Assembly (NCBI RefSeq): GCF_001761545.1
Contig: NZ_CP017326.1
Coordinates: forward strand, 930,001-994,000
Length of the DNA: 64,000 bases
Direction of reading: 5' to 3'
From: Weissella soli
GTDB lineage: Bacteria > Bacillota > Bacilli > Lactobacillales > Lactobacillaceae
Positions within the stretch are counted from its first letter, which is position 1; each line of letters begins with the position of its first letter. Below are positions 37,841-47,957 of this stretch, in pieces. Position numbers and translations under genes: made by a program. The notes beneath the pieces are model-generated. The model saw only the letters and a program-made list of their open reading frames with translations, ran no database searches and was not told the origin of the DNA.

Positions 37841-40800
37841 ACAATCAACCTCTCTTCTTTAAAGGTCAAATTAACACCTGTGTCTTTATCAACAGAAAAC
37901 AATGCCGTAGATTGACCTGCAGGCACTTGAACAAAATTTGTTTTAGTAAAATCTTGTAACTGTGAAACATCTGCAAAGCTGCCATCTGCATTGTAAACTC
38001 TGGCATACTGATTTTCAGGATAAGAACTTACTATTAATATTTGATCACTCGTTAATGTTAGATGAAAAGCATCCTCATATAGAACATTACCATTTTGAAT
38101 AATTCTCCATGATGGATTGACTGAACAAGGACCAGTAATTGTGATCAGACTTGGGGACGCAGACTGCAATCCAAAATATTCACTATTATTATTTAACTGC
38201 ATACCTTTCTCGTTAGAAAGACGATTGGACTCGAAATAGACATAATAATGTGGATCCTGTGTCATCACAAAGTCTAGGGGCAGTATGTGAGCTAACGAAC
38301 TTAAAATATCGCCACCCCAATATTCATACCACTCATTTATATAAGGATTAGGACTAAACGTTCCTTCGACTTGTGATGTAGAAAATGGATCCTCTGAAAT
38401 TGGAATGACCATCTGATTCAAATAACTCAGCCCTCTATTGATAAGATTGTAAATGAGTTGTTGCTGTTGAGCAGTTAGATTGGCATTAATACCCATAGAT
38501 AATGCTCTGATCAGTACTGCCACCATGTGTGGGTCATTTTGTGAATGCGCCGGTAGCACACGATCGTTAAAGTCTGTCGGGAAAGTGTTGATGTCATCTG
38601 AATCAAGCCAAATTTCATTTAGTCCAGTAACAAAATCTAAGAATATTTTTCGTGCTTGAGCATTCTCTGGATCATTAGTTAATACGCGAGCGACATCACT
38701 GAATGTACGATACTGGAAGCCACCCCAAACATTTCCCCACGGTCCAGTCATACTAAATGAATTAATCGGGTGCCCATTAGCGTCATCTCGGTAATCCCAC
38801 CAGAATACTGGCGCAAAAAATCCACGGAGTCCAGTGTTGTTGGCATAGTAATCTTGGGAATCTGACAAAAATTGCAGATTTGTCTCAAGTGCAGTAGCAT
38901 TGCCAATTTTTTCATCTGTATTAAATGCTGAGGTTTCTTGGAAGATCCAAGGGGCTTGGTATCCAGTATATGGTGCACCACGTAAATCTGACAAGCTACC
39001 TCCAGTGTGGTCAACAGAACCACTATGGCTTTCTTCAGAAAGATTCCCCTTAAGAAAATGCATATCAAAGGGTGCAATATAGGGAGAATAAGGAAGCGGG
39101 TTACGTCTTGGCATTGAAATAGCGTAACCAATTGCTAAGCTTAACGCCGGTTTTAAATTGTAACCAATGGAGATATTAGTTATCCCGGCACTTTCAGGCA
39201 TTATTTCTTTTTGCCCCATATATTCAAGGTCTAGTGAGGCTTTATTATCAATCGCATCAAAAAACATCGTGTTGTATGCACCCGCCTGGAGATCTGAAGA
39301 TTGTGCACCATTAGTACCAGTAAAGTTCTGGACGTTTAAAGTCTTGGTGACAAAGGCACCATTAGTTGCAGGTAAACTATATCGCCACTGCTGACCTTTA
39401 CTATCAACAATAACGAAATCAATAGCATTTTGTGTCCGATAGCTGATATCGAATGGTAAGTTAGTAAACGCACCGACGAGGACATATTGTGCCCAGCCAT
39501 ACCAGCCCCCTTCGTCACCACGCGTAAAATCAATCTGTTTGTATAAACCTTTCTTACCATTTATATCAGCTATCTTCTCCGTAGCACTGATAGCACTATG
39601 AGCGCTCACAGATGCATTACCGTCACCATCCGTGGTATAACCATGTCCCCACCAAATTGCAGAGGCTTTGAAAAAGTCTGAGGGTTTTAAATTAAAAATT
39701 TCCAATTGTTCAGGCACAGTTCCTTGACCACTTGTGAACAGAGCACTTGTCCAACGTCTTTGCGGATCATAAGTCCCAGTTTCATCAATCAGAAAATTGA
39801 TTTTTGCTGGAATATCTGTTCCCAGTTTCATCTGCATATAGTGAGTGTTGTTGAATACTAAATGATCACCCACCCATGAACCGAACAATTCCTCTCCGTC
39901 TGATTCAGGGTAAGTGATTGAAATAAGCCCATCTGTTGTATTCTGGTAAGTCGCTGCAGGTGATCGCGTAGAATAAGAAGTCACTCCATTACTTAAAACT
40001 TCTTCATTAGCTCCTCTTGGTTTTAAAAAGTAATCCGTATTATCAACTTTATAAGCCGCCTCAATCGAAGCGACAGTAGAGTTAACCGCATTTTGCCACT
40101 TCGTACTTCCAGTAGCCTTATAAAATAATTGGAAGACATCCAAAGCCCACGGAAGTGAATCAATGGCTGCAGCAATTTCTCCCTCTTGTAAGGGGCGCCA
40201 TACAGGGTACGCCTCGACCATCTCACCCTTTTGGATAACTGGCCCAGTCTCAGAAGAATAAGCAACTAAAGCATCTCCCGTAAACGTGGTATCTTTGAGA
40301 TAGATCACTGCCTTAGATTGTCCATAGGAGACGTTTGTATGGTCAATCTCATAATTCTTACCAGTCTTAATAGGTGCGTCTGGTGCCCAGTCATAGGCTA
40401 ATGTTGCATCAATAGCACGAACCGAAAAGATTTTAAAAACCTGATCATAGTTCACAGTTGCAATACCCTGTTCAAAATGTGCCTGTCCATTTAGAAAGTA
40501 TTCTCGACTTTTAAATGGTGCAGTGACATTGACTAACCAATGTGGCACCCAACTGTAATCTGGTTCACTCGGAATAACTGGTGTTGGATAAAAATATTTT
40601 AAGAGTGCATTCACCAATGTATTAGCTCTTTTTAACCAAAGCTTATCACCAGTCTGCAAGTATAATTCTAAACAGCCCCTTATGACCAATAACTGCCCTT
40701 CAGAAGTGCCTGTAGTAGGAGGTGTGTAAGAAGTCAGGGGGTCATCTGTAACGAATCTACCCCCAACAAGCCCTTGATCACTGATAGCAATATTGCCCAG

Positions 40801-40920
40801 TGTAGTTGACCCTAGCTCGCCATCCCATGTCCACTTAGATAAGAACTGATCATAATTACTTACCCATGAAGATAAAGTATCACTATCTACTTTTAATTTT
40901 GTTAAATCTAGATTTGTCAT
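37837..40920 (-). CDS. Giant phage tail protein (1027 aa), possible glycan-degrading tail component
   Basis: Located where siphophages encode Tal, directly after Dit. The N-terminal 450 residues and a region near 700-900 look like helical (alpha/alpha) toroid glycosidase-type folds: repeated helices with many Trp/Tyr/Asp ([57 protein letters not shown]). The middle and C-terminal parts look beta-rich. No classical peptidoglycan-hydrolase motif is evident. A role in binding or degrading host exopolysaccharide is plausible but not proven; no family is recognised with certainty. Confidence 0.6.
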   Translation of the reverse strand: MTNLDLTKLKVDSDTLSSWVSNYDQFLSKWTWDGELGSTTLGNIAISDQGLVGGRFVTDDPLTSYTPPTTGTSEGQLLVIRGCLELYLQTGDKLWLKRANTLVNALLKYFYPTPVIPSEPDYSWVPHWLVNVTAPFKSREYFLNGQAHFEQGIATVNYDQVFKIFSVRAIDATLAYDWAPDAPIKTGKNYEIDHTNVSYGQSKAVIYLKDTTFTGDALVAYSSETGPVIQKGEMVEAYPVWRPLQEGEIAAAIDSLPWALDVFQLFYKATGSTKWQNAVNSTVASIEAAYKVDNTDYFLKPRGANEEVLSNGVTSYSTRSPAATYQNTTDGLISITYPESDGEELFGSWVGDHLVFNNTHYMQMKLGTDIPAKINFLIDETGTYDPQRRWTSALFTSGQGTVPEQLEIFNLKPSDFFKASAIWWGHGYTTDGDGNASVSAHSAISATEKIADINGKKGLYKQIDFTRGDEGGWYGWAQYVLVGAFTNLPFDISYRTQNAIDFVIVDSKGQQWRYSLPATNGAFVTKTLNVQNFTGTNGAQSSDLQAGAYNTMFFDAIDNKASLDLEYMGQKEIMPESAGITNISIGYNLKPALSLAIGYAISMPRRNPLPYSPYIAPFDMHFLKGNLSEESHSGSVDHTGGSLSDLRGAPYTGYQAPWIFQETSAFNTDEKIGNATALETNLQFLSDSQDYYANNTGLRGFFAPVFWWDYRDDANGHPINSFSMTGPWGNVWGGFQYRTFSDVARVLTNDPENAQARKIFLDFVTGLNEIWLDSDDINTFPTDFNDRVLPAHSQNDPHMVAVLIRALSMGINANLTAQQQQLIYNLINRGLSYLNQMVIPISEDPFSTSQVEGTFSPNPYINEWYEYWGGDILSSLAHILPLDFVMTQDPHYYVYFESNRLSNEKGMQLNNNSEYFGLQSASPSLITITGPCSVNPSWRIIQNGNVLYEDAFHLTLTSDQILIVSSYPENQYARVYNADGSFADVSQLQDFTKTNFVQVPAGQSTALFSVDKDTGVNLTFKEERLIV

Positions 40921-40928
40921 CGCATCTC

Positions 40929-41453
40929 CTAATCCATAGGTCCTTGATATACATAGCCAAATTCTGTGCTATTTTTTTGAAAATAACCTTTACCATATGT
41001 GGCTAAATCAGGATCGGGGTCATAAGTCTTATATTCTGCAGTTTTATTGTTATACCAATTATTGATAAATTCCAACGTAAATGATTCATTCAATCTATCA
41101 GTTGCAAAAATTGTACTGCCACCTATCTCTGTTTTTGTGAGGCTTCCTAACCGACCGTCCCGATACCAAATACCCGCATCAGTTGTATACGTTAAAGTCA
41201 AAGGTTGATAGGCTAAGAATTGCACAAAATCACTAAATGTTTGATACGCTTGACTCTCTACATCACCAAACAAAATTGAGATTTGAAATTGTCCTTGTTG
41301 AATAGTTGATTTTGTTAATTGAAAATACGTTTCACTTTGACTGTACATATTAGAGAATTGTACGCCTAAACCATTCGGTGTATAAGCTAATAAATTATCA
41401 CCATTTAGATCAACGGATTCACCTCGAGAGTTGGTTAGGATAAACATACTCAT
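40929..41453 (-). CDS. Distal tail protein (Dit-like)
   Basis: 174 residues, beta-rich, beginning MSMFILTNSRGESVDLNGD, with LGVQFSNMYSQSETYFQLTKS typical of siphovirus Dit/tail-component N-domains. Follows tape measure and precedes the large tail proteins, the normal Dit position. Short compared with two-domain Dit, so the galectin-like second domain is probably absent. Confidence 0.7.
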   Translation of the reverse strand: MSMFILTNSRGESVDLNGDNLLAYTPNGLGVQFSNMYSQSETYFQLTKSTIQQGQFQISILFGDVESQAYQTFSDFVQFLAYQPLTLTYTTDAGIWYRDGRLGSLTKTEIGGSTIFATDRLNESFTLEFINNWYNNKTAEYKTYDPDPDLATYGKGYFQKNSTEFGYVYQGPMD

Positions 41454-41517
41454 CCTAGATCCTTTCTAAGCCCGCCCACATAGAGTGTACTGTGCATTTC
41501 AGTGGCGAGTTTCTTCT

Positions 41518-42666
41518 TTAGTTAGCTAACCTCCCCGCTCTGTTTATTAACAAACGCGTTAAGGTGTTTTGCGTTGTGGTCGAGAGGGGTTCGTTCCCCT
41601 TTTGAGCTTCACCAAGTATACCTGCAAGTAATTCTGTAACTGTCGCAAGTAATGTATTACTTTGTGTTAACTGCCTCAGCAATTCCTCATCACTGTTATT
41701 ACTGGTATTAATACCGTCTCTTGCAGCCATAGCAACTGCTGTTTTGCCAAGTAATTCAAATCCACGAGAAGATTTAATGCCTGATAACGGTATGATCATT
41801 TCTGATTTATCCCCTTCGCCAACTTCAATCATTTGGTTTTTAGTAATTAAACCACCGTTTGCATAACCATGGCCTTGGCCCAAGTAGGATAGATTAGAGC
41901 CGTAACGGTTTTTAGCATAAGCCAATGCTGCTAGTAGATTGTCATAACCATTGAAAATATTGTTGTGACCAGGAAATGCATACGCATTAAATGTTGCAGA
42001 AATTGTTTGCATTAATCCTTTGGCCAAGTCACCGCTCAATGTATTCACATCTGTGTATCCACCTTGGACCGCTTTTTCATTACCACCTGATTCAGTTTGA
42101 ATCTGGCGTAGTACTTTATTAACCATTTCAGAACTGGTACTTAAATTATTAGCTTTCAAAGCATCCTTAACTTGTTCTGTCCAACGCGTTACACCAGAAC
42201 CGCTAGGGGCATTTTTACTTTGCTCATGTTGAACCTTTTTAAGGCCCTTCGTGAACCACCCGCTGACACTATTAGCTAACTTATCCCATGTACCTGTTGC
42301 CAGTTGTCCAAAGTTCCCCATGCTTGAAACGATGCCATTTGTTGCTTTATTAATAAGAGATTTAACAGTAGATAGTGGACTCTTCAAAAAGTGAGTGATG
42401 GCATCCATCTTATCTCCTATCCAATTACCTACATCAGTTAGTGCACCCTTAGTCCAATCCACTGCGGAACCGACAACACCACCATTTGCATACTTCTCTA
42501 TGCCAGCCATCGTCATGATAGCCTTAGTTTCTTTACCGTTGTATACACGAGTTCCAACCGGCAATGCCATCACAGCATTACGTTGATGTGACATCTTCAT
42601 TTCCCCGTTGGGTAACTGAATTAATTCTTTCCAATGCTCACCTGCTCCGTCATTAACCATCGACAA
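41518..42666 (-). CDS. C-terminal part of tape measure protein with SLT (lysozyme-like) domain
   Basis: 382 codons beginning at a TTG (LSMVNDGAGEHWKEL). It contains hydrophobic linker helices, then a soluble lytic transglycosylase-like domain (VLRQIQTESGGNEKAVQGG, AKGLMQTISATFNAYAFPGHNNIFNGYDN). It is in exactly the same frame as the preceding 933-codon ORF, separated by one TAA and eight sense codons. It is therefore the tail half of a single tape measure gene broken by one stop codon. A weak AAGGTGGA about 15 bases upstream could allow some internal initiation. Confidence 0.85.
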   Translation of the reverse strand: MSMVNDGAGEHWKELIQLPNGEMKMSHQRNAVMALPVGTRVYNGKETKAIMTMAGIEKYANGGVVGSAVDWTKGALTDVGNWIGDKMDAITHFLKSPLSTVKSLINKATNGIVSSMGNFGQLATGTWDKLANSVSGWFTKGLKKVQHEQSKNAPSGSGVTRWTEQVKDALKANNLSTSSEMVNKVLRQIQTESGGNEKAVQGGYTDVNTLSGDLAKGLMQTISATFNAYAFPGHNNIFNGYDNLLAALAYAKNRYGSNLSYLGQGHGYANGGLITKNQMIEVGEGDKSEMIIPLSGIKSSRGFELLGKTAVAMAARDGINTSNNSDEELLRQLTQSNTLLATVTELLAGILGEAQKGNEPLSTTTQNTLTRLLINRAGRLAN

Positions 42667-42690
42667 CCGTTGTTGAACGATTCCACCTTG

Positions 42691-45492
42691 TTAGAATTTG
42701 ACAGGCTTCAAATGGTGAATAGATGTTTCATGGCCAGTAAAGAACTTCCAAACTGAATCGATGCCATCCACTCCCGCATTGATGACATGAAGTACACCAT
42801 TGATACCATCTTGTGCAAATCGTTTAATATCTTTCCAAATTCCACCAAAGAAATCACTCAAATCTCCCCAAACAGATCGCCATGTTGAACGAATACCCCG
42901 CAATACATCTGCTATCTTGTCACTAATAGCATTAATTGCTTTACTGCTAGTGTTAGAAATTGCTCTCCAGACTTTATCAAAAAATCCAAAGATATTATTC
43001 CATGATCCCGTCCATGTCTTGTAGATAGATTTCAATGTGTCTTTGATAAAATCAGCAATAGCATCAAAAACTTTATTGATAGTTTTCTTAATATCATTGA
43101 AGATATCAGACACTTTATCCCACATCTTCTCAAACCACTTCACCATATTTGTGTAGAGTTCTTTAACTGATTTAATCAGATTGTCCACAAATGAACGGAA
43201 TTTTTTATTGTGCTTGTATAGCTCAACAAATGCTGCAACAACTGCAACAACTCCAGTGATGATTAAGATGAATGGGTTTGCTTTCAAGAAGTTGAAGGCT
43301 AATTTCAAACCACGACCGGTTGCTTGTGCTGACTTAACTAAACTAGACATTGCCATTGAAGCACCCTTTGTTGCAACTGAAGCAGTAAATTTCATTCCTT
43401 TTGTAATTGCAGATTTTGATGCACTCACACCATTTTTAAAAAGGGTTAAACTTTTAGTAGCCCCCTCAGTTACAAGGTCAGCGGTCCATCTCAAACCACG
43501 CTTAATTCCCTTTCCAGTTGCTGATAGCGTCTTTCCAAGGATCGTTAGCTCCTTTTCAGATTCTTGGCCATCAATGCTTGGTTTTATAACCAAACCTTTC
43601 GCTAACTCTCCAAATGCCGTGACTTTACCAAAGGCTGTCATTGTTCCTAAGGCGCCCTTTAAAGCAAGATCAAATCCGATGATTGACCCCGCAAGTATTT
43701 TGAATGATTTGGGGTGTTCTGCTGCGAACTTTCCAAGTTGTTCAAGTAATGGCAAAGCAATCTTAAGTGTGGATCTCATAACACCAAACCCCGCGCCACC
43801 CAACTCCTTTGTCATTTCAAAAAAACTTTTAATGTCATCAGCATGCTTAGCTACATAATTCCCGAGTTTCTCAATACTATCCGCCGTGTAATTCGCCATA
43901 TCAGCGATTGGATTTGTCGTTGATTTGCCGAACGATTCACTAAATGATTTAACAACTGTATTCACTGAAGTGTTTGCCGCCTCACCGATTCTATCAAAAG
44001 ATTTATCGACCTTTGCGCCATCCAGTGATTTAGAAAGCCCTGCTAACATACTGTTAGACTCACTGAAAAAACCTTCCGTTATTTTACCGGAAAGGCTTTT
44101 GTATCTTTCTTCAAAATGGCTGGAAAAACCATCAAACGTTCTGTAGTAATTATCTAGACCTTTAGGTTTGGCATCTGACATCGTTTCAATTGCCTTAGCT
44201 AAATCTTGCATAGATAATTTTCCACTTGAAGCTAATTTTGATAATTCATCCCTTGAGACGTTCATCGATTTTGCTAGTACATCACTAAACCCTGGTAATT
44301 GTTTATTCAATTTTGTAATAGAACCCGAGGTAATAGTACCTGACGCATTTGCTTGGCTGAACTTGGTGATAAGTCCAGTTAATTTATCGTCGCCCATACC
44401 TGTTGCACGGCCCAAATTAACGAATGCATCAGATAACTGTTTGGCGCCATCAACATTCTGTGTCAACCCATAAGTTTTCTTAGTTAGAAGGGCTACAGTA
44501 TTTGAAGCGTATCCAGATTCTTCTTTTACGCTCTTGAAATTATCGAGCAGATCACTCGCTAATTGTTTGTTTCCATTAGTAAAATTGTCAAAACCGACTT
44601 GAATATTTTGCATTTCTTTGTCGTATTCAATACCGGCATCAATAACACCTGTGATATGGGATTTAACCGACCCTAATGCATTTGTGACACCGGTTGCTAT
44701 AAGATTTCCCATAAATACAGTTTTAAAACGGCTTCGAGTCCCCTCTAAACTTCTATTCAAAGACTCAATTTGACCGCTAAATTTAGTGAATCCACTTGTG
44801 TTTGGCTTAACTTCTGTATTATTAAACTTTTGAACGTCCCTAGTAGTCTCAGCAAGCTTAGCTCCCATTTGTTCAACACGTAGCTCTTGACGCCTATACG
44901 CATCACTATTCTTGTCGCCACTTTCAGATAGCTTATTCAACTCATTCTTTTGAATGGTTAGTATCTGATTATATTTTTCTTGAACGTTTTTTAAATTATC
45001 AAGTTTAACTTTTTGAGCTTCTTCTTTATTACCCTCAGCCTCTAGCTTTTGTACCCGTGCGTCTGTTAAATCATTACTATGCTTGACCTCATCATTTAGC
45101 TTGGCGAGACCTGATTCTTGGTACTTATAGGCTTGTTCTGCCTTCTCAAGTTGACCATTATAACTAACATATTGACGTTCTGCCTTCGCTAATTCATTGG
45201 TCAGATAAGTTTGTAACTCTTGTCCTTTTTTGGTGGTAGTATTGTTATTTTCTAAAGCTTGTTTTAACTCATCCACCTTAGCTTTTTGTTTTTCAATAGT
45301 AATTCGCAAACCTTCATACTTAGCTTTTGAAGCATTTAGCGTATCACCCGCTGCCTTGTACTGGTTCTCCATTATTTTCGATTCAGTACTAGCACTTTTC
45401 ACTTCTTGAGTTAATTCTTTAATCGCAGCGGCTGCACTCTTTGAATCAAGCGTCAGGTTAGTTGCCATTTCATTAACAATTTGCTTGGCCAT
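42691..45492 (-). CDS. Tape measure protein, N-terminal part (933 aa, ends at an in-frame stop)
   Basis: Sets tail length. Long alpha-helical/coiled-coil N-terminus (about 20-230), the TMP core around 270-530 (YDKEMQNIQVGFDNFTNG, KLNKQLPGFSDVLAKSMNVS), a hydrophobic segment near 735-755 (NPFILIITGVVAVVAAFVEL), and repeated amphipathic helices to the end. It stops with HHLKPVKF then TAA. The expected GG-rich continuation and SLT domain lie immediately downstream in frame (41518-42666). Intact length would be about 1,324 codons. Confidence 0.92.
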   Translation of the reverse strand: MAKQIVNEMATNLTLDSKSAAAAIKELTQEVKSASTESKIMENQYKAAGDTLNASKAKYEGLRITIEKQKAKVDELKQALENNNTTTKKGQELQTYLTNELAKAERQYVSYNGQLEKAEQAYKYQESGLAKLNDEVKHSNDLTDARVQKLEAEGNKEEAQKVKLDNLKNVQEKYNQILTIQKNELNKLSESGDKNSDAYRRQELRVEQMGAKLAETTRDVQKFNNTEVKPNTSGFTKFSGQIESLNRSLEGTRSRFKTVFMGNLIATGVTNALGSVKSHITGVIDAGIEYDKEMQNIQVGFDNFTNGNKQLASDLLDNFKSVKEESGYASNTVALLTKKTYGLTQNVDGAKQLSDAFVNLGRATGMGDDKLTGLITKFSQANASGTITSGSITKLNKQLPGFSDVLAKSMNVSRDELSKLASSGKLSMQDLAKAIETMSDAKPKGLDNYYRTFDGFSSHFEERYKSLSGKITEGFFSESNSMLAGLSKSLDGAKVDKSFDRIGEAANTSVNTVVKSFSESFGKSTTNPIADMANYTADSIEKLGNYVAKHADDIKSFFEMTKELGGAGFGVMRSTLKIALPLLEQLGKFAAEHPKSFKILAGSIIGFDLALKGALGTMTAFGKVTAFGELAKGLVIKPSIDGQESEKELTILGKTLSATGKGIKRGLRWTADLVTEGATKSLTLFKNGVSASKSAITKGMKFTASVATKGASMAMSSLVKSAQATGRGLKLAFNFLKANPFILIITGVVAVVAAFVELYKHNKKFRSFVDNLIKSVKELYTNMVKWFEKMWDKVSDIFNDIKKTINKVFDAIADFIKDTLKSIYKTWTGSWNNIFGFFDKVWRAISNTSSKAINAISDKIADVLRGIRSTWRSVWGDLSDFFGGIWKDIKRFAQDGINGVLHVINAGVDGIDSVWKFFTGHETSIHHLKPVKF

Positions 45493-45507
45493 TTAATGCC
45501 CTCCTTT

Positions 45508-46097
45508 CTAAATAGATTGTTGAACCATTGTTGAATCGATGCCTAATGAAGCCATAAACTGTGAACCAGTCATTGGCCTATCTTCTTGACTTTGAGCACT
45601 TAATATCTCGTTCAATCTATAGAAATCCTCCTCTTCGAATTGTGAAGGCATAATATGCAAGTTAGAGAGGACATTTTGTTCGTTATAATCAAAATCCTTT
45701 ATTGCAGTATCTAGTATGTTATAACGCTCAACTAATCTTTTAAACCCACTTCTTCTTCACTAGCATCGACCATTTCAACATGCATAATGGCCGCAGCAAT
45801 TCGTTGAGCAAAGGAAACGGTGTCATCAAAATTAATATCTTGAATTCTTTCTGCTTGATTCTCTGTCAAACCTAAGATATCTACAATGTACTTGATAACT
45901 GCATCTTGCATCTCTAGCATGCTAGCAAGACTTTTTTCAAAGTTGGCCGCTTCGTTATCACTTTGCTCTTGATCAATAGCTACTTTGGCCAATACTTTTT
46001 GCATGAGCCATGTCATACGTACATTTTTATTCGATTCTTTGACTTCAAATGGCTTGGCAATACCTAGTTCTTCTTTTGCATTAATTTTTACTGACAT
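45508..46097 (-). CDS. Tail assembly chaperone gpGT (product of -1 frameshift)
   Basis: Reading the gpG frame to the slippery heptamer T TTA AAA (plus coordinates 45738-45744) and shifting back one base gives an open extension of 76 codons, ending at TAG 45508-45510. It begins RLVERYNILDTAIKDFDYNE and ends in SLGIDSTMVQQSI. The extension fills the gap between gpG and the tape measure, exactly as in lambda-type G/GT chaperones that bind the tape measure during tail assembly. Total about 196 residues. Confidence 0.85.
45732..46097 (-). CDS. Tail assembly chaperone gpG
   Basis: 121 residues, acidic and helical, starting MSVKINAKEELGIAKPFEV. It lies between major tail protein and tape measure, the invariant chaperone position. 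It ends EEEVGLKD, with the -1 slippery sequence overlapping the last codons. It should help wrap the tape measure before tail tube polymerisation. Confidence 0.85.
   Translation of the reverse strand: MSVKINAKEELGIAKPFEVKESNKNVRMTWLMQKVLAKVAIDQEQSDNEAANFEKSLASMLEMQDAVIKYIVDILGLTENQAERIQDINFDDTVSFAQRIAAAIMHVEMVDASEEEVGLKD
45738..45744 (-). other. Programmed -1 ribosomal frameshift site
   Basis: On the minus strand the heptamer T TTA AAA fits the canonical X XXY YYZ rule in the gpG frame, two codons before its stop. The -1 frame is open for 76 more codons. Confidence 0.85.
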
Positions 46098-46177
46098 ATT
46101 TTTCTCCTGTAATTATTTATTTTGGGGCCTCACCCTGAGACATAATAAAAAGCCGCTTGCGCGACTTCTGACCTAAT

Positions 46178-46819
46178 TTAATTCGTTCCACCTGTCGTTG
46201 AACTATTGTTCTTGAATACATCATTCATCATGGCTGCTTGATCAAATTTCGAAGCTGTGCTGAAATAATACTTACCAAAACCGTCATCTCCACGTTCAAG
46301 CTGTGCAATAGTCAACACATCTTGTGTGCGTGATTCAGTGGAACTATTAGAAGTCAATGTAGCGGACGCCTCCGAAGCATTGCCCATATACATACCGATA
46401 TATACCGGCTTTGCTTCATCAAAAGCCTCTGCTGATTCAGCGAGCAGTGCTAATCGTACATTAGAGTCCTGTTTCCCAGTAAATGTAAACCCACCTTTAC
46501 CATCAGATGGCATACCAAGAATGGCCATTTTAATTTCATTGGGTAAAGCATTGACTGTTAACACAGACTGAACTGATCCCTTACCTGCAGATTTATAAAC
46601 AATCTTGTTATTGCCGGGAATATCAGTTGTTGAACCGACCAAATTTGAGAGTGCGAGCGAAGCTACTCCAAATGAATCATCAATTGTAACGTCGTAAATA
46701 CCTGATGTATCCGTTGCTGCCTGATCGGTATATTTATAAATACCTTGTGTACCGGTCAATGTCACCCCATTTTTATCTACTAATGCAAGTTTTGCGCCTG
46801 CAATACCTAATGTTGCCAT
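46178..46819 (-). CDS. Major tail protein
   Basis: 213 residues forming the tail tube, beginning MATLGIAGAKLALVDKNGVT with a repetitive beta structure and a Ser/Thr/Gly-rich tail, as in phi13-type major tail proteins. It sits between the tail completion protein and gpG. An ATG with a GGAGAAA region upstream supports the start. Confidence 0.88.
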   Translation of the reverse strand: MATLGIAGAKLALVDKNGVTLTGTQGIYKYTDQAATDTSGIYDVTIDDSFGVASLALSNLVGSTTDIPGNNKIVYKSAGKGSVQSVLTVNALPNEIKMAILGMPSDGKGGFTFTGKQDSNVRLALLAESAEAFDEAKPVYIGMYMGNASEASATLTSNSSTESRTQDVLTIAQLERGDDGFGKYYFSTASKFDQAAMMNDVFKNNSSTTGGTN

Positions 46820-46823
46820 ATAA

Positions 46824-47195
46824 TTATTTCTCCTTTAAAACTGTTATTCGTTTAACTTGAATTGTTTGATAATCCTGTCCAGTATCTGGATCAGTTTGTC
46901 TACCTTTAATGTCACTAACCATATATCCATTAGCAGTTAGGAATTTCATCAATTCGATTTCAACTGTGTCATAATCTAAATCACTTTCTAGTGAATAGTA
47001 GATCTGGATGATAATATTTTGGGATACTGTGTTGAACGTGTTACCACCGTAATTGCCAAGACTGCTGTATGCATCTCTAATTAACAGAGACGTTTGGTTA
47101 GCGAGTATCTCTTCTGGAATTAACTTAGGATAGATACCATCTACCCATGTTACATGTCCATTTAACAAGCTAAAGGTATCCATTACTGCTGTCAT
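46824..47195 (-). CDS. Tail terminator-like protein (DUF806-like)
   Basis: 123 residues, starting MTAVMDTFSLLNGHVTWVDGIYPKLIPEEI, a pattern found in DUF806 proteins of lactobacillus-type phages that lie just before the major tail protein. Likely the tail completion/terminator protein at the head-proximal tail end. Function from gene order and family look. Confidence 0.72.
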   Translation of the reverse strand: MTAVMDTFSLLNGHVTWVDGIYPKLIPEEILANQTSLLIRDAYSSLGNYGGNTFNTVSQNIIIQIYYSLESDLDYDTVEIELMKFLTANGYMVSDIKGRQTDPDTGQDYQTIQVKRITVLKEK

Positions 47196-47203
47196 GAATT
47201 ACC

Positions 47204-47620
47204 TCATTTCTCTTTGATTATTCGTTCAAATACTTCTGCTTCTGCTTTTAAAACTTCTTCTGAAGAATTATCGCGTGCATTATCAATGAAACTGTCACCT
47301 TTAATATATCTGGTACCATCATTCAGAAATCTTGCTATTCGAGAATGATTTGCGTCTGGTTTAGTAAACCCTACGGCCGAACTACCATCAGTCACTGTTC
47401 CTTTTAAATTACCAATTTGAATACTGTCTGCGAGATGAGTCATATCGCCAATCTTACGATTAGCATTATAGTGACCAGAATCTATTGTTGCCTGCCTTAG
47501 ATTCTTAGCCAGTACTGTTGCGCCCGCATGAGTGATTTCTTCACGTTCTTCAATCGTTAGATTTACAATACCGCCTATTTGTTGCAACATGTCATCAAGT
47601 TGTTCTGATAAATCAGCCAT
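47204..47620 (-). CDS. HK97 gp10-like head-tail protein
   Basis: 138 residues with the gp10-type layout: acidic helix MADLSEQLDDMLQQIGGIVNL, central GHYNANRKIGDMTHLADSI and FLNDGTRYIKGDSFIDNA motif. Joins head and tail. Overlaps the previous gene by eight bases. Confidence 0.83.
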   Translation of the reverse strand: MADLSEQLDDMLQQIGGIVNLTIEEREEITHAGATVLAKNLRQATIDSGHYNANRKIGDMTHLADSIQIGNLKGTVTDGSSAVGFTKPDANHSRIARFLNDGTRYIKGDSFIDNARDNSSEEVLKAEAEVFERIIKEK

Positions 47621-47957
47621 TTTTCACCACCTTTTGTAAGGTTAATAAATCAAATGTCTCTCGTGCTGAACGATCATCAGAACTAATCAAGATAATTTTG
47701 TAAACATCTCCACCAATTCTTACATTGAGTTGATCATTAATACTTGCATCATGTCTAATCGCAATTAATTTGGTATTAGTAATCGATTCACCAGCTAACG
47801 TATATTGTTGATTCAATGATTGATTTATGTAACCAAACCATCTTGAGAATGCTGGCATAAATCCTTTAGTGGGATTACCATTTTTAGGATTATATCCGGT
47901 CGTTCCTTCAACACCGAACTCAGCTCGTTCATTAAATTCAAGTGGATTTATCGCCAT
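47613..47957 (-). CDS. Phage head closure (stopper) protein
   Basis: About 114 residues, start chosen at the ATG at 47957 (MAINPLEFNERAEFG) because AAGGGAG lies six bases upstream; the frame is open further up. SPP1 gp16-like head-closure proteins share the RAEFG start and the SDDRSARETFDLLTLQKV end. Seals the connector after packaging. Confidence 0.78.
   Translation of the reverse strand: MAINPLEFNERAEFGVEGTTGYNPKNGNPTKGFMPAFSRWFGYINQSLNQQYTLAGESITNTKLIAIRHDASINDQLNVRIGGDVYKIILISSDDRSARETFDLLTLQKVVKNG

Noticed and set aside
43181-43858. 225-codon plus-strand ORF opposite the tape measure gene
   Set aside because: Entirely antisense to a well supported tape measure coding region; composition and Ser/Ala/Pro-rich translation look like a shadow frame, and no ribosome-binding site was seen.
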